64,000 nt of DNA. Origin: Saccharopolyspora sp. SCSIO 74807 (GTDB lineage Bacteria > Actinomycetota > Actinomycetes > Mycobacteriales > Pseudonocardiaceae). Made by a program: the position numbers and the translations under genes. Each line of letters begins with the position of its first letter. Positions within the stretch are counted from its first letter, which is position 1. The notes under the pieces were generated by a model that saw nothing but the letters and a program-made list of their open reading frames with translations, did no database searches and was not told where the DNA came from. The stretch spans positions 372,001 through 436,000 of the forward strand of contig NZ_CP146100.1 in the NCBI RefSeq assembly GCF_037023755.1, given 5' to 3'. Below are positions 9,501-16,124 of the stretch, in pieces.

Positions 9501-9799
9501 CCAGCCTGCGGCGCTCCCGGCTGATGAACGCGGCTATCGACGTGATGACGGGGATGCTGCGGCCCATCGCCGAGCACCTGGTGACGCTGCCGTCCGGACG
9601 GCCCGGCCGCACCGCCGGGCCGTCCTTCGAGCTGGAGGAGGAGCCGGGTTTCCTCGCCCGTCCCGATGTCGCGCTGCGCTCGCTCGGCGGCCGCTTCGAC
9701 CACCTCGCTCGCCAGGCTGCGGAACAACCCGGGCTGCCCGCGCGGGTCGCAGAGCTGATGCGCTCCTACGCCGCGGAGTTCCGCGGGTCGGCACCGTGA
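6512..9799 (+). CDS. RebD/VioB/StaD-like imine dimer (chromopyrrolate-type) synthase
   Basis: At 1095 residues this is a member of the RebD/VioB family, slightly longer than VioB (about 1000). Family members couple two amino-acid-derived imines, giving chromopyrrolic acid in the rebeccamycin and staurosporine pathways. The N terminus MSIFDLPRLHFAGTA mirrors VioB. Further matches are NHARVFD-type NRARVFDVDP, TYARLIWLMSDP, KTFYMPPTRDL (around residue 640), the ferritin-like helix MLQYLYAAWSIP (about 695), the metal-ligand-like REEMVHFLVINNI (about 752), GGEHHLFMRRSL, and RSRLMNAAIDVMTGMLRP near the C terminus. An EGDST pentapeptide repeat (residues 420-439) separates the N-terminal half from the rest. 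GTG 6512 follows AGGGGGAAACA. No RebP-like P450 or RebC-like gene follows, so the product may stop at a pyrrole diacid or a methylated form of it. Confidence 0.92.
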   Translation: MSIFDLPRLHFAGTAITRLPTGPRSGRYDLAANEALTADGTPFPRDRPAAEYHEHLDGLGERFEPDGRLRPDGRFGTAKGWNFGGNGHFWLDARITGWERVPGAAGAQDPVLGRAVDLWGHFNEHLATTHNRARVFDVDPASDWTTTVLAGQFCFGRQGRSHDTGYMAVGAVDGPQPPRWQNSQHVHGVGEHPLESWFRRSVVHQFAVDADGLEWLPEAEISEAVRLLRAAAGPGGLVVRYALSNMAAPRDNDTPNVWQVRGTIAARDPAEERTCPAGRLLTAREPRRRGEPAPLHNAAVQVTGEHTTFDLITAVPALGRSPEPGPDGVHRLGPRLDLGDLQLRTLGSGQLVARLPSSAYRADTARTGGLVTVATEPGCAAAEDEPLVLVREGQESAVLLAEEESVVRIDDSCLFLDPAEGDSTEGDSTERDGSAGDGTARVPVRTYHLGRPAPLNGLRVVQFFNPRALPRDPRAQAADARCGAVQIVQVRPDEGAADWAESCTLDTDEQGRAVLAVRCATAGATRLLLLPEGQHPPCDPDEPGSAARAYDNDDRTGYWPAVGCADVRVLPDTRHLDEIPRAEVTHDLLYREVFAPYELLYSFMADEVFSLAEQSKVGTYARLIWLMSDPRHRDKTFYMPPTRDLTRPQGRLLLAHLRRQQAPAPPELVARRDRPGAITTRGQLRDALREAASVELAGMLQYLYAAWSIPTHEAGQQLVRRGEWTAEQLRLACGDGTETLRNGMRGELLSVAREEMVHFLVINNIITAMGLPFHLPDIDFGRVNHRLQVPLDLALEGFGLGSVQRFIALEQPHSLTREIAGDVAPDAAGKAYPYQSLSDLYAAIREGIGAVPDLFLVQRGRGGGEHHLFMRRSLNDVHPDYQLEVDDVPSALFAIDFVTEHGEGNVLPGPADEDSHYDTFLRMSDLLMAHRVEAPGQRCPPWTPAYPVLRNPTLHAGDGAREPVTAPEARSAMVLFNRSYFLMHQLMLQHFHGAADASLRRSRLMNAAIDVMTGMLRPIAEHLVTLPSGRPGRTAGPSFELEEEPGFLARPDVALRSLGGRFDHLARQAAEQPGLPARVAELMRSYAAEFRGSAP
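7769..7828 (+). repeat. Four 15-bp in-frame tandem units inside the RebD-like gene
   Basis: Two exact copies of GAGGGAGACAGCACC are followed by two diverged copies, encoding EGDST, EGDST, ERDGS and AGDGT. The tract sits in a linker of the protein and keeps the frame. Exact identity of the first two units indicates recent expansion. Confidence 0.8.
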
Positions 9800-9890
9800 C
9801 CGCGATGGTCTCGCGGAATTCCCGGTGCGCATTCGCGGTCGGGTTGCCGAGCGGATCGATGCCGCCGCGTTCAGATCGACGAAGCCTCGT

Positions 9891-10640
9891 TCAATTCGGG
9901 TCCGGGGCCTGCCAGACGGCGGCGGCCATTGCGACGGCCACCCCGTCGAAGAATTGCGCACCCGGCAACCACCCGGAATAGGCGTCCCGGAATTCCTGCG
10001 AACTCGGCAGCGTGTTGAGCTCGCCCAGCTTGTGCCAGCTGGGGTGCAGGAAGAGGTTCAACGCGTCCGTGGCCGCCCCGGCATCGGCGGTGGCCCGGTA
10101 CACGGCTTCGGCGTTCTGGAACGCGACCGGGATGTGCCAGTCCGCGTCCCGGCCCTTCCGGGCGTGCAGGTCGGTCCGCTGCGGTTCCAGCACGACCAGC
10201 CGCCCGCCCGGGGCGACCAGCGAGCGCAGGTGCGGCAAGATCTGTTCGTAGGGACGCATGTGGAACACGGCGCTGAAGGCGAAAACGACGTCGAACACGC
10301 CATCCGCCGCGGGCTCGACGTCGTAGGCGCTGCGCGCCTCGTAGCGGATGTTCGCGGCCGGCCGGGTCCGCCGCGCGATGTGGATCAGCGCTTCGGACAG
10401 GTCGACGCCGAGCACCTGCGCGTAGCGTTCCGCGAGCAGCGGGCAGTGCCTGCCGGTACCGCACCCGACGTCGAGCGCTCGGTCACCGCCGGGCAGTTGG
10501 GCGTCCAGCCAGGTGCGGAAGGGGCCTTCCGCGTCGATCATCCGGGTGGCCATCCGGTCGAAGTGTTCGGCCACGTCGTCGAAAAGCGCGCCGACTTCCG
10601 CGGACCGCGCAGCAATGGACTCTTTTCCCGATGATTCCAT
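9891..10640 (-). CDS. Class I SAM-dependent methyltransferase
   Basis: A 249-residue methyltransferase convergent with the RebD-like gene. It opens with MESSGKESIAARS and a helical FDDVAEHFDRMATRMIDAEGPF segment. Motif I is ALDVGCGTGRHCPLLAERY (about residues 55-73), motif II VLGVDLSEALIHIAR, motif III VFDVVFAFSAVFHM and post-III LVAPGGRLVVLEPQ. ATG 10640 is chosen because an upstream in-frame TTG lacks a ribosome binding site. It is the third methyltransferase bordering the oxidase/dimer-synthase pair, ending 91 bases from the dimer synthase stop. O- or N-methylation of the bisindole product is plausible. No features reveal the acceptor atom. Confidence 0.83.
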   Translation of the reverse strand: MESSGKESIAARSAEVGALFDDVAEHFDRMATRMIDAEGPFRTWLDAQLPGGDRALDVGCGTGRHCPLLAERYAQVLGVDLSEALIHIARRTRPAANIRYEARSAYDVEPAADGVFDVVFAFSAVFHMRPYEQILPHLRSLVAPGGRLVVLEPQRTDLHARKGRDADWHIPVAFQNAEAVYRATADAGAATDALNLFLHPSWHKLGELNTLPSSQEFRDAYSGWLPGAQFFDGVAVAMAAAVWQAPDPN

Positions 10641-10892
10641 GTCCTGGCACGATACCTGCAGCCGCCATTCCCGTTCGGGTGAAATGATGCGCAGGATTTG
10701 CACACATTCCGACAATTTTCGGCATCGCGGTATGCGAGCCGATCAGACACTCCGGCGGATGGAGTTCGCCGACCGGAATCGACGACGTCCTGCCCTGGTC
10801 CAGCCCTCGGTAACGGCGTCCCGCAGGAGTCCGGGGTCGCCGTGCGGCGACCACTCCATCGACACGACGCTCGATCACGGACACGCCCGCTG
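10641..10892. other. Intergenic region with no recognised gene
   Basis: This stretch separates the third methyltransferase from a degraded coding fragment. Reading frames in both directions are short, arginine-rich and without domain signatures. A GGGTGAAATG phrase at about 10677-10686 weakly resembles the cluster element, but the match is too short to call. Confidence 0.4.
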
Positions 10893-11229
10893 ATGACCGA
10901 GCATCCGTTTTCCAGCGCGAACGCCATCGCCGACCTGCGCAACGAACGCGGACACCGCGCCTCCGACGGAGGTGCTCAGTCCGTCAAGTCCGTCGTGCCC
11001 TGTCCAACCGCATCGACAGGTCGCCGACCACATCAGCGAGACCACCGACAGCGGCACACCCGACGAGCGCAAGGCTCGCACCGAAGCCCTAGCGCCCCGG
11101 ACCGAGATCACCGACCCGAACCGGCTCGTCCCGGTCCCACTCCCCCAGCCCCGCGACAAAACGAGGCCGCCCCCACCTCACCAGCGGGAACGACCTCGGA
11201 AGGAGCGGTTCGCACAATGCCTAATTTGG
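10893..11229 (+). pseudogene. Possible degraded recombinase-like C-terminal fragment
   Basis: From ATG 10893 the sequence codes for MTEHPFSSANAIADLRNERG, and two overlapping frames continue up to the tRNA-Glu gene. One frame carries a coiled-coil-like VADHISETTDSGTPDERKA, then DPNRLVPVPLPQP. The other ends SEGAVRTMPNLV right at the tRNA. These phrases remind me of the C-terminal tails of actinobacterial large serine recombinases that sit next to tRNA attachment sites, but the reading would require at least one frameshift and I cannot verify homology. If real it is a fossil of an integrative element. It may equally be non-coding DNA. Confidence 0.22.
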
Positions 11230-11302
11230 TAGTCCCGACGGGATTCGAACCCGCGCCGCCGGCGTGAGAGGCCGGTGTCCTAGGCCGCTAGACGACGGGA
11301 CC
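11230..11302 (-). tRNA. tRNA-Glu (anticodon CTC), copy 1
   Basis: A 73-nt cloverleaf on the minus strand. The acceptor is GGTCCCG with CGGGACT, the anticodon stem CCGGC/GCCGG closes a CTCTCAC loop with anticodon CTC, and the T arm is GCGGG-TTCGAAT-CCCGT. The discriminator is A and a CCA follows in the DNA (11227-11229). It differs from the copy at 11808 by a compensatory change of acceptor pair 3:70 (T-A here, C-G there). Confidence 0.95.
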
Positions 11303-11364
11303 GCGCTACACCGAGAACTCTACAACACCCCCACACCACCAAGACCCCCACCCCCATTCCCACA

Positions 11365-11564
11365 CTCGACGTGCGAAGCACGAGCCCCCACTCACCTCGA
11401 CGTGCGAAGCACGAGCCCCCACTCACCTCGACGTGCGAAGCACGAGCCCCCACTCACCTCGACGTGCGAAGCACGAGCCCCCACTCACCTCGATGTGCGA
11501 AGCACGAGCCACGCACTCCCCGCCGCACAAAGCCGACCCCACAACTCAATGTGCGAAGCACGAG
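11365..11564. repeat. 31-bp tandem repeat between two tRNA-Glu genes
   Basis: Five head-to-tail copies start at 11365, 11396, 11427, 11458 and 11489, spaced exactly 31 bases, with a sixth detached copy at 11545. Each contains CGTGCGAAGCACGAG, which can fold as GTGC-GAA-GCAC, followed by CCCCCACTCAC. Units 1-4 are identical over their core; unit 5 has one substitution. There are no unique spacers, so this is not a CRISPR array. The remainder of 11303-11807 has no gene apart from the terminator at 11762-11794. Confidence 0.92.
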
Positions 11565-11761
11565 CGCCCACACAGCAGTGGCCGACCACACCTGCGGTGG
11601 CTCAAAACAAGCGCCGGTGGCGACCACACACGCGAGTGGCCCCACACAAGTGCTGGTCCCCACCCAGCCCCTCCACACACCTATGGCGAGGAGCCCTCCC
11701 CACGCAACCACCGCACCGTGGGGGTCTGGGGGGTCGCCCCCCAGATAGACAGACAAAAACG

Positions 11762-11794
11762 GGAAAAGGCCCGCCCCCAAAGGGGGCGGGCCTT
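11762..11794 (-). terminator. Intrinsic terminator of the tRNA-Gln/tRNA-Glu unit
   Basis: A perfect 13-bp stem (AAGGCCCGCCCCC with its complement) closes a 3-base loop. On the minus strand it is followed by TTTTCCCGTTTTTG. It lies just downstream of tRNA-Glu copy 2, so copy 1 further left probably needs its own promoter or read-through. Confidence 0.88.
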
Positions 11795-11807
11795 GAACAC
11801 GCGCGTG

Positions 11808-11880
11808 TAGCCCCGACGGGATTCGAACCCGCGCCGCCGGCGTGAGAGGCCGGTGTCCTAGGCCGCTAGACGACGGGGCC
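11808..11880 (-). tRNA. tRNA-Glu (anticodon CTC), copy 2
   Basis: This 73-nt tRNA has the same body as copy 1 and anticodon CTC. The acceptor is GGCCCCG with CGGGGCT and a G1-U72 wobble; the discriminator is A. No CCA is encoded (the DNA reads ACAC). It lies between tRNA-Gln and an intrinsic terminator. Confidence 0.95.
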
Positions 11881-11942
11881 TCGGCGAACGATCGTGACCT
11901 TCGCGCTGATCGTGATCAACGCACTCGGTCTTGATCCTCGCG

Positions 11943-12014
11943 CTGGGGTACCAGGACTCGAACCTAGACTAACTGAACCAGAATCAGTCGTGCTGCCGAT
12001 TACACCATACCCCA
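11943..12014 (-). tRNA. tRNA-Gln (anticodon CTG)
   Basis: A 72-nt cloverleaf. The acceptor TGGGGTA pairs with TACCCCA, the anticodon stem ACTGA/TCAGT closes TTCTGGT (anticodon CTG), and the T loop is TTCGAGT. The discriminator is G, with no encoded CCA. It is the first gene of the leftward tRNA-Gln, tRNA-Glu unit. Confidence 0.94.
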
Positions 12015-12097
12015 AGGGCTTTGACGTTCAGCGTTGTTCGTCCGGGCTTCTGGGGAAAGTCCGGCTCGGCGGCCGCTGTCCGTCTTGCTGGTGTTAA

Positions 12098-12128
12098 ATA
12101 CTAGAACATCCTCGCGGGGGCGCTGTAA
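12098..12128 (-). promoter_or_regulatory. Candidate promoter of the tRNA-Gln/tRNA-Glu unit
   Basis: On the minus strand TTACAG (12123-12128) and TAGTAT (12098-12103) are separated by 19 bases, about 85 bases before tRNA-Gln. The local AT-rich GTTAAATACTAG block stands out from its GC-rich surroundings. The spacing is slightly long, so this is tentative. Confidence 0.35.
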
Positions 12129-12206
12129 GGCACCCCCTGCTCGGGTCGTTTTCGCTGGTGGGCGCGGTGGCGGCCGGGCCGGGTCCGGTGGCGGCCCGGC
12201 CGGGGC

Positions 12207-12986
12207 TCAGGCGAGGGCGCGCTCGTGTCTCGTTTCGTCCTGCGGGGCCGCTGCTTCGGGGATGCCGGGCAGGTCGCAGACGAGCAGTTCGGGCAGCTCG
12301 GCGAGGCTGGTGATCATCGACACCCCGTCCGGCGGGGCGTGTTCGGTTCCGTTGCGGTTGAGCCAAACGCCGTGCATGCCGGCGTTGGCGGCGCCGAGCG
12401 CGTCGGTGTCGAGCCGGTCGCCGACGTGCACGGTTTCGTGCGGTTCGGCGCCGACGGCGGTGCAGGCGGCGTGGAAGATCTGCGGGTCGGGTTTGGCGAC
12501 GCCGAGTTCTCCGGAGATGACCAGGTCGTCGAAGGTTCCCGCGAGCCCGGTGTCGCTGATCTTCTTGCGCTGGTAGGCGCTGTCCGCGTTGGTGATCACG
12601 GCGAGCCGCAGGCCGCTGGCGCGCATCCAGTCGAGGCAGGGGCGCGCGTCGTCGAACAGTTGCCAGGCGCGTTGCATGGCGGCCATCCGGTAGTCCTCGC
12701 GGGCGGCGACTTCGGTGTCGCCGAGTTGTTCGCCGAAGGCGGCGAAGAAGTCCCGGGTGCGTTCTCGGCACATGGTGGCGAAGTCGTACTCGCCGGCGAC
12801 GAAGCGCGCGTAGTGCTGCTCGGTGGTGCTGCGCCACACCGGCCAGGCGGCGTCGTTGCCGATGAGGGCGCGCAGGCCCATCCGGGACGAGGTGGCGTTG
12901 TCCAGCAGGGTGTCGTCGATGTCCAGGCACACGGCCTTGATCGGGCCGGGCGGGGGTGCGTTCGGCGGTTCAGGCGCGGTTGTCAC
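12207..12986 (-). CDS. HAD-superfamily hydrolase (phosphatase-like)
   Basis: A 259-residue HAD subfamily IA hydrolase. Motif I is VCLDIDDTLLDN (nucleophile Asp at about residue 22), motif II LAVITNAD, motif III lysine KPDPQIF and motif IV HVGDRLDTDALGA. The cap region between motifs I and II is long and helical, as in phosphoglycolate or haloacid-type phosphatases. The substrate cannot be told. GTG 12984-12986 begins MTTAPEPPNAPPPGPIKAV. It lies between gltX and the tRNA genes on the same strand, ending about 190 bases before tRNA-Gln. The C-terminal 25 residues are extra and low in complexity. Confidence 0.88.
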   Translation of the reverse strand: MTTAPEPPNAPPPGPIKAVCLDIDDTLLDNATSSRMGLRALIGNDAAWPVWRSTTEQHYARFVAGEYDFATMCRERTRDFFAAFGEQLGDTEVAAREDYRMAAMQRAWQLFDDARPCLDWMRASGLRLAVITNADSAYQRKKISDTGLAGTFDDLVISGELGVAKPDPQIFHAACTAVGAEPHETVHVGDRLDTDALGAANAGMHGVWLNRNGTEHAPPDGVSMITSLAELPELLVCDLPGIPEAAAPQDETRHERALA

Positions 12987-13108
12987 CCCGAGAGGCTAGG
13001 TGATCACCGGGCGTACCCGACTCGACCAAGCCGGTGATACTCGGTTCCCTGGCACGGTTTAGTGCCGCTGGGGCCGTTGGGGGTGGCGGCGCTCCGACCG
13101 CCACCCGT

Positions 13109-14623
13109 TCAGCGCATTTCCGCGGTGTTCCCGTCCAGTGCGCGGTGGAGTCTGCTAAGGGACACTTCGCGGCCCAGCAGTTCCATCGATTCGTACAGCG
13201 GCGGGGACACGGTGCGGCCGGTGACGGCGACCCGCACGGGCGCGAAGGCTTTGCGCGGTTTGATGCCGAGCCCGTCGACGACGGCGGCCCGCAGCGCCGC
13301 TTCGATGGAGTCGGTGTCCCATTCGGGCAGCTGCTCGAGCGCGCCGATGCTCGCTTCGAGCACCGGGCGCGCGTCTTCGCCGAGCGCTTTCTGCGCGGAG
13401 GCTTCGTCGGGCTCGAAGTCTTCGCCGGCGAACAGGAATCCCATCATGTTCACCGCGTCGGAGAGCACGATCAGCCGTTCCTGCACCAGCGGCGCGGCGG
13501 CGCGCACGGTTTCGATCTGCTCGCCGGTGGGTTCCGCGGGCAGCACGCCGCCGTCGATCAGGTAAGGCACCACGCGCTGCACGAAGTCGTCGGGTGCGAG
13601 CGCCCGCAGGTGCGCGGAGTTGATCGCGTCGGCCTTCTTCTGGTCGAACCGGGCGGGGTTGGCGCTGACCCGCCCGATGTCGAAGGCTTCGACCATCTCG
13701 TCGAGGGTGAACACGTCGCGGTCGTCGGCGATGGACCAGCCCAGCAGCGCGAGGTAGTTCAGCAGCCCTTCCGGCAGGAATCCGCGTGCGCGGTGGTGGA
13801 AGAGGTCGGATTGCGGGTCGCGCTTGGACAGCTTCTTGTTGCCCTCGCCCATGACGAACGGCAGGTGGCCGAATTCGGGGGTGAAGTCGGTGACGCCGAT
13901 GCGCCGCAGCGATTCGTACAGCGCGATCTGGCGGGGCGTCGAGGACAGCAGGTCTTCGCCGCGCAGCACGTGGGTGATCCGCATCAGCGCGTCGTCGACG
14001 GGGTTGGTGAGGGTGTAGAGGGGTTCGCCGTTGCCGCGCACCAGGACCGGGTCGGGCACGCTGCCCGCGGGGAAGGTGATCTCGCCGCGGACGAGGTCGG
14101 TGAACGCGAGGTCGTGCTCGGGCATCTTCAGCCGCAGCACGGGGTTGCGGCCTTCGGCGCGGAACTCGGCCTTCTGGTCCTCGGTGAGGTGCCGGTCGTG
14201 GTTGTCGTAGCCGAGCTTGGGGTCGCGGCCGGCGGCTTTGTGCCGGGCTTCGACCTCTTCCGGGCTGGAGAAGGCTTCGTAGAGCTCACCGGCGGCGAGC
14301 AGGCGCTGCGCGATGTCGGCGTAGATGTCCTTGCGCTCGCTCTGCCGGTACGGGCCGTGCTCACCCCCGGCCCCGGGGCCTTCGTCCCAGTCCAGCCCGA
14401 GCCAGCGCAGCGCGTCCAGCAGCGCGTCGTAGGACTCCTGGCTGTCCCGGCTGGCGTCGGTGTCCTCGATGCGGAACACCAGGGTGCCTTCGTGGTGCCG
14501 GGCGAAGGCCCAGTTGAACAGGGCGGTGCGGATCAGCCCGACGTGCGGTGTGCCGGTCGGCGACGGGCAGAACCGGGCGCGGACGGTGCTGTGCGGCGTG
14601 GCGGTGACCTCTGACGTGCTCAT
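13109..14623 (-). CDS. gltX: Glutamyl-tRNA synthetase
   Basis: This class I synthetase charges tRNA-Glu, and in organisms with GatCAB also mischarges tRNA-Gln. Its 504 residues match the family. The start [18 protein letters not shown] is taken at ATG 14623 rather than a much longer upstream frame. The HIGH-type motif is [21 protein letters not shown] and the KMSKS motif is [10 protein letters not shown]. The domain between them contains [10 protein letters not shown] and the anticodon-binding helical C-terminal half. The gene lies close to two tRNA-Glu genes and one tRNA-Gln gene, and gatCAB is encoded in the same window. The genome segment therefore holds the complete indirect Gln-tRNA route. 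Identification is firm. Confidence 0.97.
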   Translation of the reverse strand: MSTSEVTATPHSTVRARFCPSPTGTPHVGLIRTALFNWAFARHHEGTLVFRIEDTDASRDSQESYDALLDALRWLGLDWDEGPGAGGEHGPYRQSERKDIYADIAQRLLAAGELYEAFSSPEEVEARHKAAGRDPKLGYDNHDRHLTEDQKAEFRAEGRNPVLRLKMPEHDLAFTDLVRGEITFPAGSVPDPVLVRGNGEPLYTLTNPVDDALMRITHVLRGEDLLSSTPRQIALYESLRRIGVTDFTPEFGHLPFVMGEGNKKLSKRDPQSDLFHHRARGFLPEGLLNYLALLGWSIADDRDVFTLDEMVEAFDIGRVSANPARFDQKKADAINSAHLRALAPDDFVQRVVPYLIDGGVLPAEPTGEQIETVRAAAPLVQERLIVLSDAVNMMGFLFAGEDFEPDEASAQKALGEDARPVLEASIGALEQLPEWDTDSIEAALRAAVVDGLGIKPRKAFAPVRVAVTGRTVSPPLYESMELLGREVSLSRLHRALDGNTAEMR

Positions 14624-14691
14624 GACGCGGTCCAGCTTAGCGAGCCCGGTTCCGTGGTTGACCAGCGACTCCGGTAGGAGGATGGTGAGGT

Positions 14692-14711
14692 TATTCAACA
14701 ACCGTTGAATA
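14692..14711. promoter_or_regulatory. 20-bp palindromic operator upstream of an FAD monooxygenase
   Basis: A perfect palindrome, TATTCAAC and GTTGAATA with AACC between, lies 21 bases before the ATG at 14733. It is close enough to the start to block transcription or initiation. The form fits TetR- or MarR-type repressors. No regulator gene is adjacent, so the cognate protein must be encoded elsewhere. Confidence 0.6.
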
Positions 14712-14732
14712 CTCGCTCGGGAGGGGATCGCG

Positions 14733-15971
14733 ATGACGCGAACGGAACGCACGACGTGCTGCATCGTCGGCGGCGGCCCCGCCGGGATGGTCCTGGGCCT
14801 GCTGCTGGCCCGCTCCGGTGTGCAGGTGACCGTGCTGGAGAAGCACGGCGACTTCCTCCGCGACTTCCGCGGCGACACCGTGCACCCCACGACGCTGCAA
14901 CTGCTCGACGACCTGGGCCTGGCCGAGCGGTTCGCCGAGCTGCCGCACCGCAGGGTGGACCGGGTGCGGCTGCCGGTCGGGCAGCGCGAGGACCAGTTCC
15001 TGACGATCGCCGACTTCACCAGGCTGCCGATCAAGTACAACTACATCGCGCTGGTGCCGCAGTGGGATCTGCTGGACCTGCTAGCGGACGAGGCCAAGCA
15101 GCAACCCGGTTTCGACCTGCGGATGAACACCGAAGTCACCGGGCTCGTCCGGGAGGACGGCCGGGTGAACGGGGTGCGCTACCGCGAATCCGACGGCAGC
15201 ACCGGCGAGCTGCGCGCCACCATCACGGTCGCCTGCGACGGGCGGGACTCGCTGGTGCGGCAGCTTCCGGAGCTGGGGCTGCGGGACTTCGCCACGCCGA
15301 TGGACGTGCAGTGGTTCAAGATCCCGCGCCGCGCGGAGGACCCGGCCGGGCTGCTCGGTCTGATCGCGGACCGCACCTTCCAGGCGCTGATCGACCGCGG
15401 CGACTACTACCAGGCCGCCTCGATCATCGCGAAGGGCACCGACGCGGAACGCCGCGCCCGGCCGGTGGCGGAGTTCAACGAACGGCTGCGCCGGTTCCTG
15501 CCGTGGCTCGACGACGGCCGCGACCTGGTGCGCGACTGGGACGACGTGCGGCTGCTCAGCGTCAAGCTGGACCGGTTGCGCAAGTGGCACGTGCCGGGGC
15601 TGCTGTGCATCGGAGACGCCGCGCACGCGATGTCACCGGTCGGCGGGATCGGCATCAACCTGGCCGTGCAGGACGGCGTCGCCGCCGCGCGGTACCTGGC
15701 GACGCCGCTGCGCGAGGGGCGGTTGCGGCGCAAGCACGTCGCGGCGATCCAGCGGCGGCGGTGGCCCACGACGGTGCTGATCCAGCAGCTCCAGCGGGTG
15801 CTGCACCGCAACGCCGTCGCCCCGGCGCTGCGCGGCGAGGTGGACTTCTACAAGAGCCTGCCCGCTCCGGTCCGGCTGGTCACCAACGCGCCGGCGCTGC
15901 GGGTCGTGCCGCCGTACGTGCTCGCCTACGGCGCGCTGCGGGAACGCCCGCCGCAGGAGGCGCTGCGCTGA
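14733..15971 (+). CDS. FAD-dependent monooxygenase, PHBH family
   Basis: A 412-residue flavoprotein hydroxylase. The N-terminal GxGxxG is [21 protein letters not shown]. The middle DG motif is [12 protein letters not shown] and the second FAD motif is [27 protein letters not shown], so all three class A markers are present. Such enzymes hydroxylate aromatic compounds using NAD(P)H and oxygen. Those made by actinobacteria often serve catabolism or natural-product tailoring. ATG 14733 is preceded by GGGAGGGG. It is divergent from gltX and controlled, by inference, by the palindrome at 14692-14711. The substrate is unknown; detoxification of an aromatic inducer is a reasonable guess given the isolated operator-controlled setting. 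Confidence 0.87.
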   Translation: MTRTERTTCCIVGGGPAGMVLGLLLARSGVQVTVLEKHGDFLRDFRGDTVHPTTLQLLDDLGLAERFAELPHRRVDRVRLPVGQREDQFLTIADFTRLPIKYNYIALVPQWDLLDLLADEAKQQPGFDLRMNTEVTGLVREDGRVNGVRYRESDGSTGELRATITVACDGRDSLVRQLPELGLRDFATPMDVQWFKIPRRAEDPAGLLGLIADRTFQALIDRGDYYQAASIIAKGTDAERRARPVAEFNERLRRFLPWLDDGRDLVRDWDDVRLLSVKLDRLRKWHVPGLLCIGDAAHAMSPVGGIGINLAVQDGVAAARYLATPLREGRLRRKHVAAIQRRRWPTTVLIQQLQRVLHRNAVAPALRGEVDFYKSLPAPVRLVTNAPALRVVPPYVLAYGALRERPPQEALR

Positions 15972-16124
15972 CCGCGCCGCTGCACCCGGTCTCGGCCGGG
16001 GTCAGCGGCGCAGCCGCTCCAGCAGCGACCACGGAGCTGCTTCTGCGAGGAGATCCCGCAGCGAGCAGGCGCCTGATGAGGCGCGCCCGGACCACCTGCG
16101 CAAGACGAGCTCGAAGACGGGTAC

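Noticed and set aside
10677-10700. Fourth copy of the cluster upstream element before the third methyltransferase
   Set aside because: Only GTGAAATG-like similarity over fewer than ten bases, in the wrong orientation; not better than chance.
10698-11267. 189-codon plus-strand frame ending in tRNA-Glu
   Set aside because: It ends inside the tRNA and has no intact domain; only a low-confidence degraded fragment is kept.
11365-11564. CRISPR-like appearance of a regularly spaced repeat
   Set aside because: The period is 31 bases with the whole unit repeated and no unique spacers; no cas genes are nearby. It is a tandem repeat.
11264-11845. 193-codon plus-strand frame across the 31-bp repeats with SPHSPRRAKHEPPLTSTCEAR-type repeats
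   Set aside because: It runs through two tRNA genes and the tandem repeat; the peptide periodicity only reflects the DNA repeat.
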